Shown here: positions 29,005 through 36,132 of the stretch, piece after piece
Numbering within the stretch: the stretch's first letter is position 1
Layout of the letters: the number at the start of each line of letters is the position of its first letter
Source: Kiloniellaceae bacterium
GTDB lineage: Bacteria > Pseudomonadota > Alphaproteobacteria > Kiloniellales > J153
DNA: 64,000 nt
Assembly (NCBI GenBank): GCA_021776175.1
Contig: JAJFGJ010000034.1
Span: 1 to 64,000, forward strand
Direction: 5' to 3'
Made by a program: the position numbers and the translations under genes
Notes under the pieces: generated by a model
Databases searched by the model: none
What the model was told of the DNA's origin: nothing
What the model saw: only the letters and a program-made list of their open reading frames with translations

Positions 29005-29529
29005 ATGAGCGTCATTCGAGGCACGGCGCTGATCTTTCTTCTGTTCGCGGTGCTTTCGAGTTTCATGGCTTATCGGGCGCAGGATGCCGTCACCGATAGC
29101 CATGACCTGCGGGAGGCATCCGGACGCGTCGTGTTCGCGCGTAGCGACTTCAACATCTCCGGCAGCCGGTACAAGGTGACGTCTCGCAAGCGGCGTTTTC
29201 GTATTGACGGTGTACCCTACATTTTCATCTACTCCAGCGGCTTGCCAAAATTTGACCAAGTTGTGGATGCTGTGACGCAAGGGCGTATGGTCACGGTCCT
29301 GTACGGTAATTGTCATGGGGCCGCCAAAAAGCCCCGCTGTGAAGTGATGCAGGTGTCGCAAGCAGGGGTGGAGGTTGTGACCCTGCGAGAGGTTCTCGAC
29401 CATTTGTCCGACGATTTCGTTCTCTGGACGGTTCTTGCGGTCGTGTGCGTCTTGGCTTCGCTAAGCATATTCTGGGCTTGTGTGCGCGCCCAGGCCGCCG
29501 CGGCGAACCCTGGGGCCTCTCGCCGTTAG
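29005..29529 (+). CDS. Hypothetical membrane protein, two helices
   Basis: I do not recognise this family. The protein has about 174 residues from ATG 29005 (an ATG at 28966 would add 13). One hydrophobic helix lies near the N-terminus (VIRGTALIFLLFAVLSSFMA) and another near the C-terminus (FVLWTVLAVVCVLASLSIFW), with about 110 residues between, presumably periplasmic. That part has beta character (SGRVVFARSDF, YKVTSRKRRFRIDGVPYIFI) and two cysteines (GNCHG, PRCEV). The layout resembles small DUF3592-like membrane proteins, but I cannot confirm that. Its stop overlaps the convergent UDG gene by 4 nt. Confidence 0.65.
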   Translation: MSVIRGTALIFLLFAVLSSFMAYRAQDAVTDSHDLREASGRVVFARSDFNISGSRYKVTSRKRRFRIDGVPYIFIYSSGLPKFDQVVDAVTQGRMVTVLYGNCHGAAKKPRCEVMQVSQAGVEVVTLREVLDHLSDDFVLWTVLAVVCVLASLSIFWACVRAQAAAANPGASRR

Positions 29530-30128
29530 GCGCGACCTAGACTTAGCAGTGCGCTCACACGCTCGCGTAACACCGGAAGCAAATCCGATTCGAACCAGGG
29601 GTTCTTTTTCAGCCACCCCGTGTTGCGCCAGCTTGGGTGCGGCAGGGGCAGGGTAGCAGGGCCGTAGCTGGCCCAAGCGCGCACCGTTTCGCGCAAAGTT
29701 TTTTTGCGCTCCTTACCCAGATAGTGATTCTGCGCGTACTGGCCGATGAGGAGCGTGAGCTCAATGTTCGGCAAAGCGGCCAAGATCGGCGGGTGCCAAG
29801 CCGGCGCGCATTCAGGCCGCGGCGGTTTGTCGCCGCCGCGCGGGACGACGCCGGGATAGCAAAAGCCCATGGGCACGATGGCGACCCGCGCTTCGTCGTA
29901 AAAACTATCGCGATCGATCCCAAGCCAGTCGCGCAAGCGATCGCCGGAGCGGTCGTCCCACGGCACGCCGGATTCATGCACCCGCGTGCCCGGCGCTTGA
30001 CCGATGAGCAGCAGGCGCGCGGCCGCCTTGGCCCGCACGACGGGCCGGGGGCCAAGCGGTAAATGGGCCGCGCACAGAGTGCAGGCCCGCGCCGCGCGCA
30101 GAGTCTCGGCAAGCTTCGCCTCGCTCAT
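29526..30128 (-). CDS. Uracil-DNA glycosylase family protein
   Basis: This 200-residue member of the UDG superfamily has the active-site block IGQAPGTRVHESGVPW (motif A), FCYPG, and the DNA-intercalation motif PLPHPSWRN near residue 162. An N-terminal CTLC (C16, C19) resembles half of a Fe-S site, but the two further cysteines of Fe-S UDGs are not evident. The protein probably removes uracil or other deaminated bases; activity in this subgroup is not settled. Its start overlaps the sirtuin stop (ATGA), so the two are co-translated. Confidence 0.88.
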   Translation of the reverse strand: MSEAKLAETLRAARACTLCAAHLPLGPRPVVRAKAAARLLLIGQAPGTRVHESGVPWDDRSGDRLRDWLGIDRDSFYDEARVAIVPMGFCYPGVVPRGGDKPPRPECAPAWHPPILAALPNIELTLLIGQYAQNHYLGKERKKTLRETVRAWASYGPATLPLPHPSWRNTGWLKKNPWFESDLLPVLRERVSALLSLGRA

Positions 30129-30865
30129 CCTCCGTCCTCCAACAAGCGGGTGACGAAGGCCGGGACGATCTCGCTCGCGCGGCCGTAGGCGCGCTCGGCG
30201 AATGAGCTATGACCCTGCGAAGGTTCCAGGTTCAACTCGACCGTGTGGCCGTGGCCCGCGCCGCGTACTTCCTCCACGAAGCCGGCGGCGGGATAGACGT
30301 TGCCCGAAGTGCCAATGGACAGGAAAAGATCGCAGGCCGCGAGCGCACGGTAGATTCTCTCCATCTCGTAAGGCATCTCGCCAAACCACACGACGTTGAC
30401 GCGCAAGGACCCCGCGCGGCCGCAAGCCGGGCATTGGCTGGCCGCGTCCATGTCGTGGCGCCAGGGGCTGATGCCACGGCACAGCGTGCACAGGGCCGTC
30501 AAGATTTCACCGTGCATGTGGATCAGATTGCGCGCGCCCGCGCGTTCGTGCAGGTCGTCGATATTTTGCGTGACCAGCAGGACCTCTCCGGGCCATTCGG
30601 CCTCCAGATGCGCCAAGGCGGCATGAGCCGGGTTAGGCGCCACGTTCGCGGACAGCAGGCCTTGTCGGCGGGCGTTATAGAAAGCGTGCACACGCTGCGG
30701 GTCGCGCGCGAAGGCGTCCGGCGTCGCCACGTCCTCGACCCGCACGCGCGCCCAAATGCCGCCGGGATCGCGAAAGGTCTCCAGGCCCGATTCCTTGGAG
30801 ATTCCGGCGCCGGTCAGGATGACAATCCGGCCGGCCTTGGACAGGGGCTTGTTCGCGCGTATCAT
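30125..30865 (-). CDS. cobB: Sirtuin NAD-dependent protein deacylase
   Basis: This 246-residue SIR2 enzyme shows ILTGAGISKESGLETFRD at 15-32, TQNIDDLHERAG, the catalytic HMHGE and the zinc ribbon CTLC...CPAC. FYNARRQ holds the Tyr-x-x-Arg pair that fits succinyl/malonyl-lysine in class III sirtuins, as in E. coli CobB. It removes acyl groups from lysine with NAD consumption. The symbol is that of the E. coli sirtuin and is unrelated to the cobyrinate synthase at 43390. It is translationally coupled to the UDG-like gene downstream. Confidence 0.95.
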   Translation of the reverse strand: MIRANKPLSKAGRIVILTGAGISKESGLETFRDPGGIWARVRVEDVATPDAFARDPQRVHAFYNARRQGLLSANVAPNPAHAALAHLEAEWPGEVLLVTQNIDDLHERAGARNLIHMHGEILTALCTLCRGISPWRHDMDAASQCPACGRAGSLRVNVVWFGEMPYEMERIYRALAACDLFLSIGTSGNVYPAAGFVEEVRGAGHGHTVELNLEPSQGHSSFAERAYGRASEIVPAFVTRLLEDGG

Positions 30866-30910
30866 GTCGCGCAGATACTAGCGCAGCCAGCGGGGGAGGG
30901 ATAACCGGCA

Positions 30911-31399
30911 ATGGCGAAGGCGCGCGTTCTTTTCGTTTGCACGGGAAACATTTGCCGCTCGCCGACCGCGGAAGCGGTCATGAGAAAAATCGTCACCGAT
31001 GCCGGCTTGCGTGACCGGATCGAGTGCGATTCCGCGGGGATGGGCGATTGGCATGCCGGCAGGGCGCCCGATCCGCGCGCCGTCCGGGCCGCGTCCCTGC
31101 GCGGCTACGATATGGTCGAAATCAGGGCGCGGAAACTGAGCCGTCCGGACTTCGCGGATTTCGACCTGGTGATCGGCATGGACGGCGGCCATATCGAGGA
31201 GCTGAAAAAATTGCGCCCTTGCAAGGCCAGGGGCCAGGTCGCCTTGTTCCTCTCATTCTCGCCGGACATCGCGTCGTCGGATGGCGCGGATGTTCCCGAT
31301 CCCTATAACGGCAGCGAATCGGACTTTGAATACGCGCTCGATTTGATCGAACGAGGAATCTCCAGCCTGTTTGCCGCGCTCAAGAGAGATTATCTTTAG
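30911..31399 (+). CDS. Low-molecular-weight protein-tyrosine phosphatase
   Basis: This 162-residue phosphatase has the P-loop VCTGNICRSPTAEA, with C10 as nucleophile and R16. The general acid Asp is in DPYNG near residue 128, followed by FEYALDLIERG. Length and motif order match the LMW-PTPase family. The target is unknown; with no tyrosine kinase or exopolysaccharide genes nearby, a general role or an arsenate-like side activity cannot be excluded. It is divergent from the sirtuin gene with only 45 bp between. Confidence 0.95.
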   Translation: MAKARVLFVCTGNICRSPTAEAVMRKIVTDAGLRDRIECDSAGMGDWHAGRAPDPRAVRAASLRGYDMVEIRARKLSRPDFADFDLVIGMDGGHIEELKKLRPCKARGQVALFLSFSPDIASSDGADVPDPYNGSESDFEYALDLIERGISSLFAALKRDYL

Positions 31400-31419
31400 G
31401 GGGATGGGGCAAAAAATGA

Positions 31420-31440
31420 GCCCCGCGCACAGCGCGGGGC
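31420..31440. terminator. GC-rich hairpin, terminator reading on the minus strand
   Basis: GCCCCGCGC and GCGCGGGGC form a perfect 9-bp stem with a 3-nt loop. On the minus strand it is followed by a T-run (complement of the AAAAAA at 31411-31416), giving a textbook terminator. No minus-strand gene directly precedes it, so it may end a short RNA or act on the phosphatase transcript in the plus direction without a T-run. Confidence 0.55.
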
Positions 31441-31471
31441 CAGTTTGAGGCAGGAGTAGCAATGAGAGCGG

Positions 31472-31505
31472 AAGGGGCCCGGTGCCTTGGCTGCTTAGGC
31501 CCCTT
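31472..31505. repeat. 8-bp inverted repeat with 18-nt loop
   Basis: AAGGGGCC and GGCCCCTT flank an 18-nt loop, 32 bp beyond the neighbouring GC hairpin and within the 188-bp gap before the B3/B4 gene. The two hairpins together could be part of a small structured RNA on the minus strand that ends at the T-run near 31411. Confidence 0.4.
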
Positions 31506-31587
31506 AGTCTCTATCCACAAATAGCGTTCAAATCGCCAATCTGAAGTGATGGCCGTCACGCCCGATGCGATACAGCCACGATGAAGG

Positions 31588-32313
31588 ATGTTTCGCTTGA
31601 TTCTAAGTCTAGATATATCCGAGATCCTGGAACGGTTTCCCGATTTCCGGGTTGCCGTGGCTGTGGCGGGCGATTTGACGATCCGGCCGGATGCGGGCCC
31701 GGCTCTCAAATCCGCCGTGGCCGCCATCGAGGCCGAAGTGGCGGCGCTGGTATCCGCGCGCTCCCTGGCGGAAATCGGCGAACTTCAGGCCTGGCGCGCC
31801 GCTTACAAGGCCTTCGGCGTGAAGAAGACCAGTTACCGCAGCTCGGCCGAGCGCTTACTGAAGCAGGTTCAGCAGGGACGCAGCCTGCCCCGGATCAACT
31901 CCCTGGTCGATTCCTACAATGCCATTTCCGCGCGCCACCGGATGCCGATCGGCGCTGACGATCTGGCCAAGGTCGCCGGTCCTCTGGCTTTTCGATACGC
32001 GCGGCCTGGCGACGACTTTTTCGCGCTGGGCGCAAAGCCGCCGGTGGATGACCCGCCAAAACCGGGCGAGGTCGTCTACGCGGACGCCGAAAAGCTCCTC
32101 TGCCGACGCTGGAACTGGTATCAGGACGGGCGCAGCGCGACCAGCGCGGCGACGCGCGACGCGGTTCTAACGGTCCAGTGTCTCGGCGGCGTGGACCAAT
32201 TGGAGCCGGCGGCGGAAGACTTGTGCGCTTGGTTGCGGGAATACTGCGGTGCCCGCACGGCCTGGGCCGTGGCCCATGCCGGGGCGCCGCGCATCGATGT
32301 TGCCACTGTTTAG
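31588..32313 (+). CDS. B3/B4 (tRNA-editing-like) domain protein
   Basis: This is a 241-residue stand-alone B3/B4 domain, related to the editing domain of phenylalanyl-tRNA synthetase beta subunits. Family blocks: [40 protein letters not shown], and [20 protein letters not shown]. Such free-standing proteins may hydrolyse mischarged aminoacyl-tRNA in trans or have been recruited to other uses; function is unproven. Its stop overlaps the convergent msrA stop region by 4 nt. Confidence 0.9.
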   Translation: MFRLILSLDISEILERFPDFRVAVAVAGDLTIRPDAGPALKSAVAAIEAEVAALVSARSLAEIGELQAWRAAYKAFGVKKTSYRSSAERLLKQVQQGRSLPRINSLVDSYNAISARHRMPIGADDLAKVAGPLAFRYARPGDDFFALGAKPPVDDPPKPGEVVYADAEKLLCRRWNWYQDGRSATSAATRDAVLTVQCLGGVDQLEPAAEDLCAWLREYCGARTAWAVAHAGAPRIDVATV

Positions 32314-32783
32314 AATGCCCGGCGGGCGGTTCGGCCCCGTTTTTCCATGTACTGCTGATGGAAATCCTCGGCCAGGTAGTAGGGCCCGGCCGGAATGATT
32401 TCGGTCACGATTGGCCCGCTGTGCGCGCCGCTTTCGGCCAGTTTGGCCAAGGAAGCGCGGGCCTCGCGGTCCTGGTCCGGCGAGTGGGTGAAAATCGCCG
32501 AGCGGTACTGGGCGCCGATATCCGGCCCCTGGCCGTTCAGCTGGGTCGGATCATGGGAGGCCCAGAACATATTGAGCAGCTGTTTGTATCCGATCTTGCT
32601 GGGGTCGAACGAGACGCGCACCGCCTCCGCGTGACCGGTATCGCCGCCGCAAACGCGTTCGTATCCCGGATCCGCGACGTCCCCGCCGGTGTATCCAACA
32701 CTGGTCTCGATCACCCCGGGCAAACGCCGGAAAGCCGCCTCGATGCCCCAAAAGCAGCCGGCGGCGAAGGTCGCCATTTCCAT
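32310..32783 (-). CDS. msrA: Peptide methionine-S-sulfoxide reductase
   Basis: This 157-residue enzyme reduces the S-epimer of methionine sulfoxide in proteins. The catalytic motif GCFWG has the nucleophile C10; [25 protein letters not shown] and GAQYRSAIF are standard MsrA blocks. No C-terminal resolving cysteine is evident, so reduction probably uses thioredoxin or glutaredoxin directly. It is the last gene of a likely minus-strand run tesA - FIST - thpR - msrA, although 76 bp separate it from thpR. Confidence 0.96.
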   Translation of the reverse strand: MEMATFAAGCFWGIEAAFRRLPGVIETSVGYTGGDVADPGYERVCGGDTGHAEAVRVSFDPSKIGYKQLLNMFWASHDPTQLNGQGPDIGAQYRSAIFTHSPDQDREARASLAKLAESGAHSGPIVTEIIPAGPYYLAEDFHQQYMEKRGRTARRAF

Positions 32784-32859
32784 ATGACTTTCTCCCAGAG
32801 AGTATTTTGAGAATTGAAATATAACGATGATGCCGCGCGATTTCTACCGGCGCGCAACC

Positions 32860-33435
32860 TCAAACCTCCGATCCGCCTGGTTCCGTGACCCCGGCCGGGT
32901 CCCGGACCAGGGGATACCGGGCCTCGGCCCGGTAGATGGCGCCGCCCTGACTCAGGAAGCTCGAAAACAGAACGAAATCCTCGACCGCGAAAGGCGCGGC
33001 GCGAAATAAGGCATGGCGGGATATGAAATCGGCGTGCCGCTCACCCGTTTTGGCCTTGAAGCGGCCCAAGGTGACGTGGGGCCGGAATTTTGAACTACTT
33101 TGGGCAATATCCGCATGCCGTGGTGCTTGCGCGACTTTCGCTTGCAGGCGTTTGAGCGTTTCGCACGGGTCGATTCCGACCCAAATACTACGCAATTTGG
33201 TTTCGGTTCCGAAATAGCCAAGCCCGGCCAGAGAGAGGGAAAAGCGCGGCCCCCTTATGGCCGCTAACGCGGCATCCAGGTCCTGGGCCTGCCGGCGGTC
33301 CACCTCACCGATAAAACACAGCGTGAGATGCAGGTTCTCGGGAGCGACCCAGCGCGCGCCGGGGAGCCCATGTTGCAGCGCCGCCAGGCGTTGGCGAAGC
33401 TCTTCCGGCAAGGCGATGGCAACGAACAACCGCAT
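32860..33435 (-). CDS. thpR: RNA 2',3'-cyclic phosphodiesterase (2H family)
   Basis: This 191-residue 2H-phosphoesterase has the two catalytic H-x-T motifs H36-L-T in NLHLTLCF and H120-V-T in RPHVTLGRF, with the start MRLFVAIALP typical for ThpR/LigT. It opens 2',3'-cyclic phosphates on RNA ends and can join tRNA halves in vitro. The ATG at 33435 is the family start; the frame upstream to 33591 is antisense spill from the FIST gene. It begins 22 bp after the FIST gene ends. Confidence 0.93.
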   Translation of the reverse strand: MRLFVAIALPEELRQRLAALQHGLPGARWVAPENLHLTLCFIGEVDRRQAQDLDAALAAIRGPRFSLSLAGLGYFGTETKLRSIWVGIDPCETLKRLQAKVAQAPRHADIAQSSSKFRPHVTLGRFKAKTGERHADFISRHALFRAAPFAVEDFVLFSSFLSQGGAIYRAEARYPLVRDPAGVTEPGGSEV

Positions 33436-33457
33436 GGCAACGATCCTTGGAATGGGA

Positions 33458-34609
33458 TCAGCTGAACACCGCCAACACGCCTGTGTAGCCGTATAGGCGG
33501 TCGTTGGAAATCTCGCCGTTGGCGAAGAAGCCGGCCAAGGGAAGATCGCCCAACTCGCTTTGAACCAGTTTGAGTTCCTCCGAGCGCTCACCGAAGAGAT
33601 TGCGCCCGCGCGCGATGCAAGAGAAATAAAGCGCTGCCTTGGGCCCCTTGCCGGCGCGCCGCTTCACATCTTTCAGCATGCGGCGAAGATCGGCTCGCGC
33701 GGAGTCATGGTCGCGCCGGCAAAAAACCACGCGGCGGCCGGGCTCCACGGGTTCCCCGACCTGGATCCAACCTTGCCCCATATCGATGCCGGTCAGATTC
33801 CGTACCAGGTAATCGCCGGTGTCGCTGCCGGCGATCGGAAATCCGGCGAAGATGTACCCGGCGACCCGGCGCAGGTCATGGGCGAGCAGATCCCCTATAT
33901 CTTCCTTGAACACCTCGAGCGCCGGGCGGCCATCAAGCTCGACGATGGCATCGCCCTCGGTGGCGGTGATGGTGCGTGTCTCGCCAATCGGGGTACAGCC
34001 CTGGGTTAGGCCGACTACGGCGCGCACCCCCGGATCGAACAGCACGCCCGATAAGCCGCCTTCGGTGACCGCGCCCGCGATTTGGGGGAGACCGCCGCGT
34101 GAGGCGCTGAGCCCGCCGACCAGGAAGCATGAGGTGACAGAGTTGAACGCGCTTAGAATTTCATCCAAGGCCCGGGTGCGGGGATCGCCGTGCGCAACCC
34201 CGAAGACCGGGCCGTGCGCGGCCAACCAGGCGTTGTGATCGTTCTTGAACGCGGCCAGACCGCCGTCGTCCGCGCCGCCGCCCAGGGGCGCGAAAACCCG
34301 AAAAGATTTTTCCGGCAGGGCGGCGATCAGAACCGCGGCCGCCGGGCGGTCGTAAATCTCGACCCCGGTCGCCGCGATCCCCAGGCCAACGCTGCCGACC
34401 CAATCCTTGACCCCGGTTTTGCCACGCAAGAAAGCCAGCAGGCTGCTCAAGTCGTCCGCCAGGATATCGGTCGCGTACAGGAACCCCAAGTTCGCGCCCG
34501 GCGGCAACTCGCCCAAATCGTCTAGGCAAGCCTTGGCGCAGGAGGCCCAATCGGACCCGACTCCGAGTCCGCTAAGGTATCGGGGCTCGGCGAGGCGCGA
34601 TTCAGTCAT
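33458..34609 (-). CDS. FIST domain sensory protein
   Basis: This 383-residue protein has a FIST_N domain (about 30-225: GANLGFLYATDILADDLSSL, GSVGLGIAATGVEIYDRPAA) and a FIST_C domain (about 235-370: LFGERSEELKLVQSELGDLPLAGFF). FIST domains are predicted small-ligand sensors, perhaps for amino acids, normally joined to kinases or chemoreceptors. Here the protein is free-standing with no output domain, so it would have to work through a partner. Its start overlaps the esterase stop by 8 nt, linking it to the tesA-like gene. Confidence 0.9.
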   Translation of the reverse strand: MTESRLAEPRYLSGLGVGSDWASCAKACLDDLGELPPGANLGFLYATDILADDLSSLLAFLRGKTGVKDWVGSVGLGIAATGVEIYDRPAAAVLIAALPEKSFRVFAPLGGGADDGGLAAFKNDHNAWLAAHGPVFGVAHGDPRTRALDEILSAFNSVTSCFLVGGLSASRGGLPQIAGAVTEGGLSGVLFDPGVRAVVGLTQGCTPIGETRTITATEGDAIVELDGRPALEVFKEDIGDLLAHDLRRVAGYIFAGFPIAGSDTGDYLVRNLTGIDMGQGWIQVGEPVEPGRRVVFCRRDHDSARADLRRMLKDVKRRAGKGPKAALYFSCIARGRNLFGERSEELKLVQSELGDLPLAGFFANGEISNDRLYGYTGVLAVFS

Positions 34610-35264
34610 CGCCGCGCGCCAGGGCGATCAAATCCATGACTTGCGGTGTGATGCGTTCCACGAGGACTTTCACGCCGGCCGGATTGGGATGGATGCCGTC
34701 GGCTTGGTTCAGGCTTGGGTCCAAAGCAATTCCATCGAGAAAAAACGGATACAGCAAGGTCCCGTGTTTCTTTGCCAGGCGCGGGAACACGCTGTCGAAT
34801 TCCTGGGTGTATTCCGCCCCCAGGTTGCGCGGGGCCAACATGCCGGCCAGCAAGACCGGCAGCTTCTCGGCCGCAAGCCGGGTTAGTATGGCGTCGAGAT
34901 TGTCGTATGTTTGAGCGGGATCGAGCCCGCGCAGACCGTCGTTCGCGCCCAGCTCGACCAGAACGGCGTCGGGTTTGTCGGCGAGGGCCCAGTCCAGGCG
35001 CGAGCGCCCGCCCGCCGTGGTATCGCCGGAATTCCCGCCGTTAATAACCAGCACGTCGAAGCCGCGCGCCCGCAAGGCGGATTCAAGTTGTTCCGGGAAT
35101 GTGGCACCGGCATCCAGTCCGTAACCGTAGGTCAGGCTATCGCCGAAGGCGAGCAGCCTGACCGGCGCCGCGCTTGCCGCTGGAGATCCGGAAACGACCG
35201 TGGCCGCTATAAGGAGGGTGGCAAGCCCAAGAATTTTAAGATGGTCCGATCCAGGAAATATCAT
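34602..35264 (-). CDS. tesA: GDSL-type arylesterase/lysophospholipase (TesA-like)
   Basis: From ATG 35264 this is a 220-residue exported GDSL hydrolase. A signal peptide (HLKILGLATLLIAATVVSGS) is followed by the nucleophile block AFGDSLTYGYG, the GxND block GANDGLRG, and the catalytic DGIHPN near the end. It is homologous to E. coli TesA/arylesterases acting on short acyl esters in the periplasm. The frame is open to 35351, but only the chosen start gives a well-formed signal peptide. Divergent from the ABC transporter genes, the same tesA | ybbA-ybbP layout known from gammaproteobacteria. Confidence 0.93.
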   Translation of the reverse strand: MIFPGSDHLKILGLATLLIAATVVSGSPAASAAPVRLLAFGDSLTYGYGLDAGATFPEQLESALRARGFDVLVINGGNSGDTTAGGRSRLDWALADKPDAVLVELGANDGLRGLDPAQTYDNLDAILTRLAAEKLPVLLAGMLAPRNLGAEYTQEFDSVFPRLAKKHGTLLYPFFLDGIALDPSLNQADGIHPNPAGVKVLVERITPQVMDLIALARGDD

Positions 35265-35421
35265 CGCTTCACAGGTACGGCGCTTGGCCCGAGAATTCAA
35301 GCGAACGAAGGGCCGCGCCGCTCTCATTGACAGGCGGCGGCTAAGCGCCATATCCCAAAGGTCCCCACGTCCAGTATTCTCACCCCATGAAATCGGAATC
35401 GAACCGCATGGAGCCTAGCCG

Positions 35422-36132
35422 ATGATCGACTTGGCCGACGTCGTCTTGACTTTGCCCTCCTCGGCCGGGCCGGTGCATATCCTGCGCGGTTTGAGCTTGC
35501 GCGTCCATGCCGGCCAGTCGGTCAGCGTGGTCGGCCCCTCCGGCTCCGGCAAATCCTCAATGATGATGATCGTGGCGGGCCTGGAGCGTGCCAGCGCCGG
35601 CCGCGTCGCGGTCGGGGGACAAGACCTGGCCGGTCTGAGCGAGGACGATTTGGCGCGCTTTCGCCGCGAAACCCTGGGCATCGTGTTTCAAGATTTTCAT
35701 CTGGTTCCGACCATGACGGCACTGGAGAACGTGGCCATTCCGCTGGAATTGGCTGGCCGCGAGGATGCCTTCGACCGGGCCGGGGACGCCTTGCGCTCGG
35801 TTGGCCTGGGCCATCGCCTGCAACACTATCCCGGTCAGCTTTCGGGCGGCGAACAGCAACGCACCGCCTTGGCCCGCGCGGTTGCCGCGGCGCCCAAACT
35901 GATTCTGGCGGACGAACCGACCGGAAACCTGGACGGCGATACCGGGGCTCAGGTGATCGACCTCTTGTTCGATCTGCGCGCCCGGCACGGCAGCACGCTG
36001 TTGCTGATCACCCATGACCCGAACCTGGCTTCGCGCTGCGAGCGCGTGGTTAGCCTGCGCGATGGGACGATCGAGCCCGACATGGCCGCCGGCCAGGCGG
36101 CGTCCGTTGTCCTGGCCCGTCCGGCGCAGTGA
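35422..36132 (+). CDS. ABC transporter ATP-binding protein (YbbA/LolD type)
   Basis: This 236-residue ATPase has Walker [10 protein letters not shown] (38-46), signature [16 protein letters not shown], Walker [13 protein letters not shown] and the switch His in LLLITHD. The class is the MacB/LolD/YbbA group, partner of FtsX-like permeases that extrude lipoproteins or peptides mechanically. The permease gene follows with a GTGA overlap. In E. coli the orthologous YbbA-YbbP complex sits beside TesA, as here; its cargo is not firmly known. Confidence 0.95.
   Translation: MIDLADVVLTLPSSAGPVHILRGLSLRVHAGQSVSVVGPSGSGKSSMMMIVAGLERASAGRVAVGGQDLAGLSEDDLARFRRETLGIVFQDFHLVPTMTALENVAIPLELAGREDAFDRAGDALRSVGLGHRLQHYPGQLSGGEQQRTALARAVAAAPKLILADEPTGNLDGDTGAQVIDLLFDLRARHGSTLLLITHDPNLASRCERVVSLRDGTIEPDMAAGQAASVVLARPAQ

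Noticed and set aside
31460..31510. Possible signal-recognition-particle RNA, because the minus strand contains AGCAGCCAAGGCA
   Set aside because: The paired CAGG strand and GGAA tetraloop that define the SRP domain IV are missing, so the match is to one short block only.
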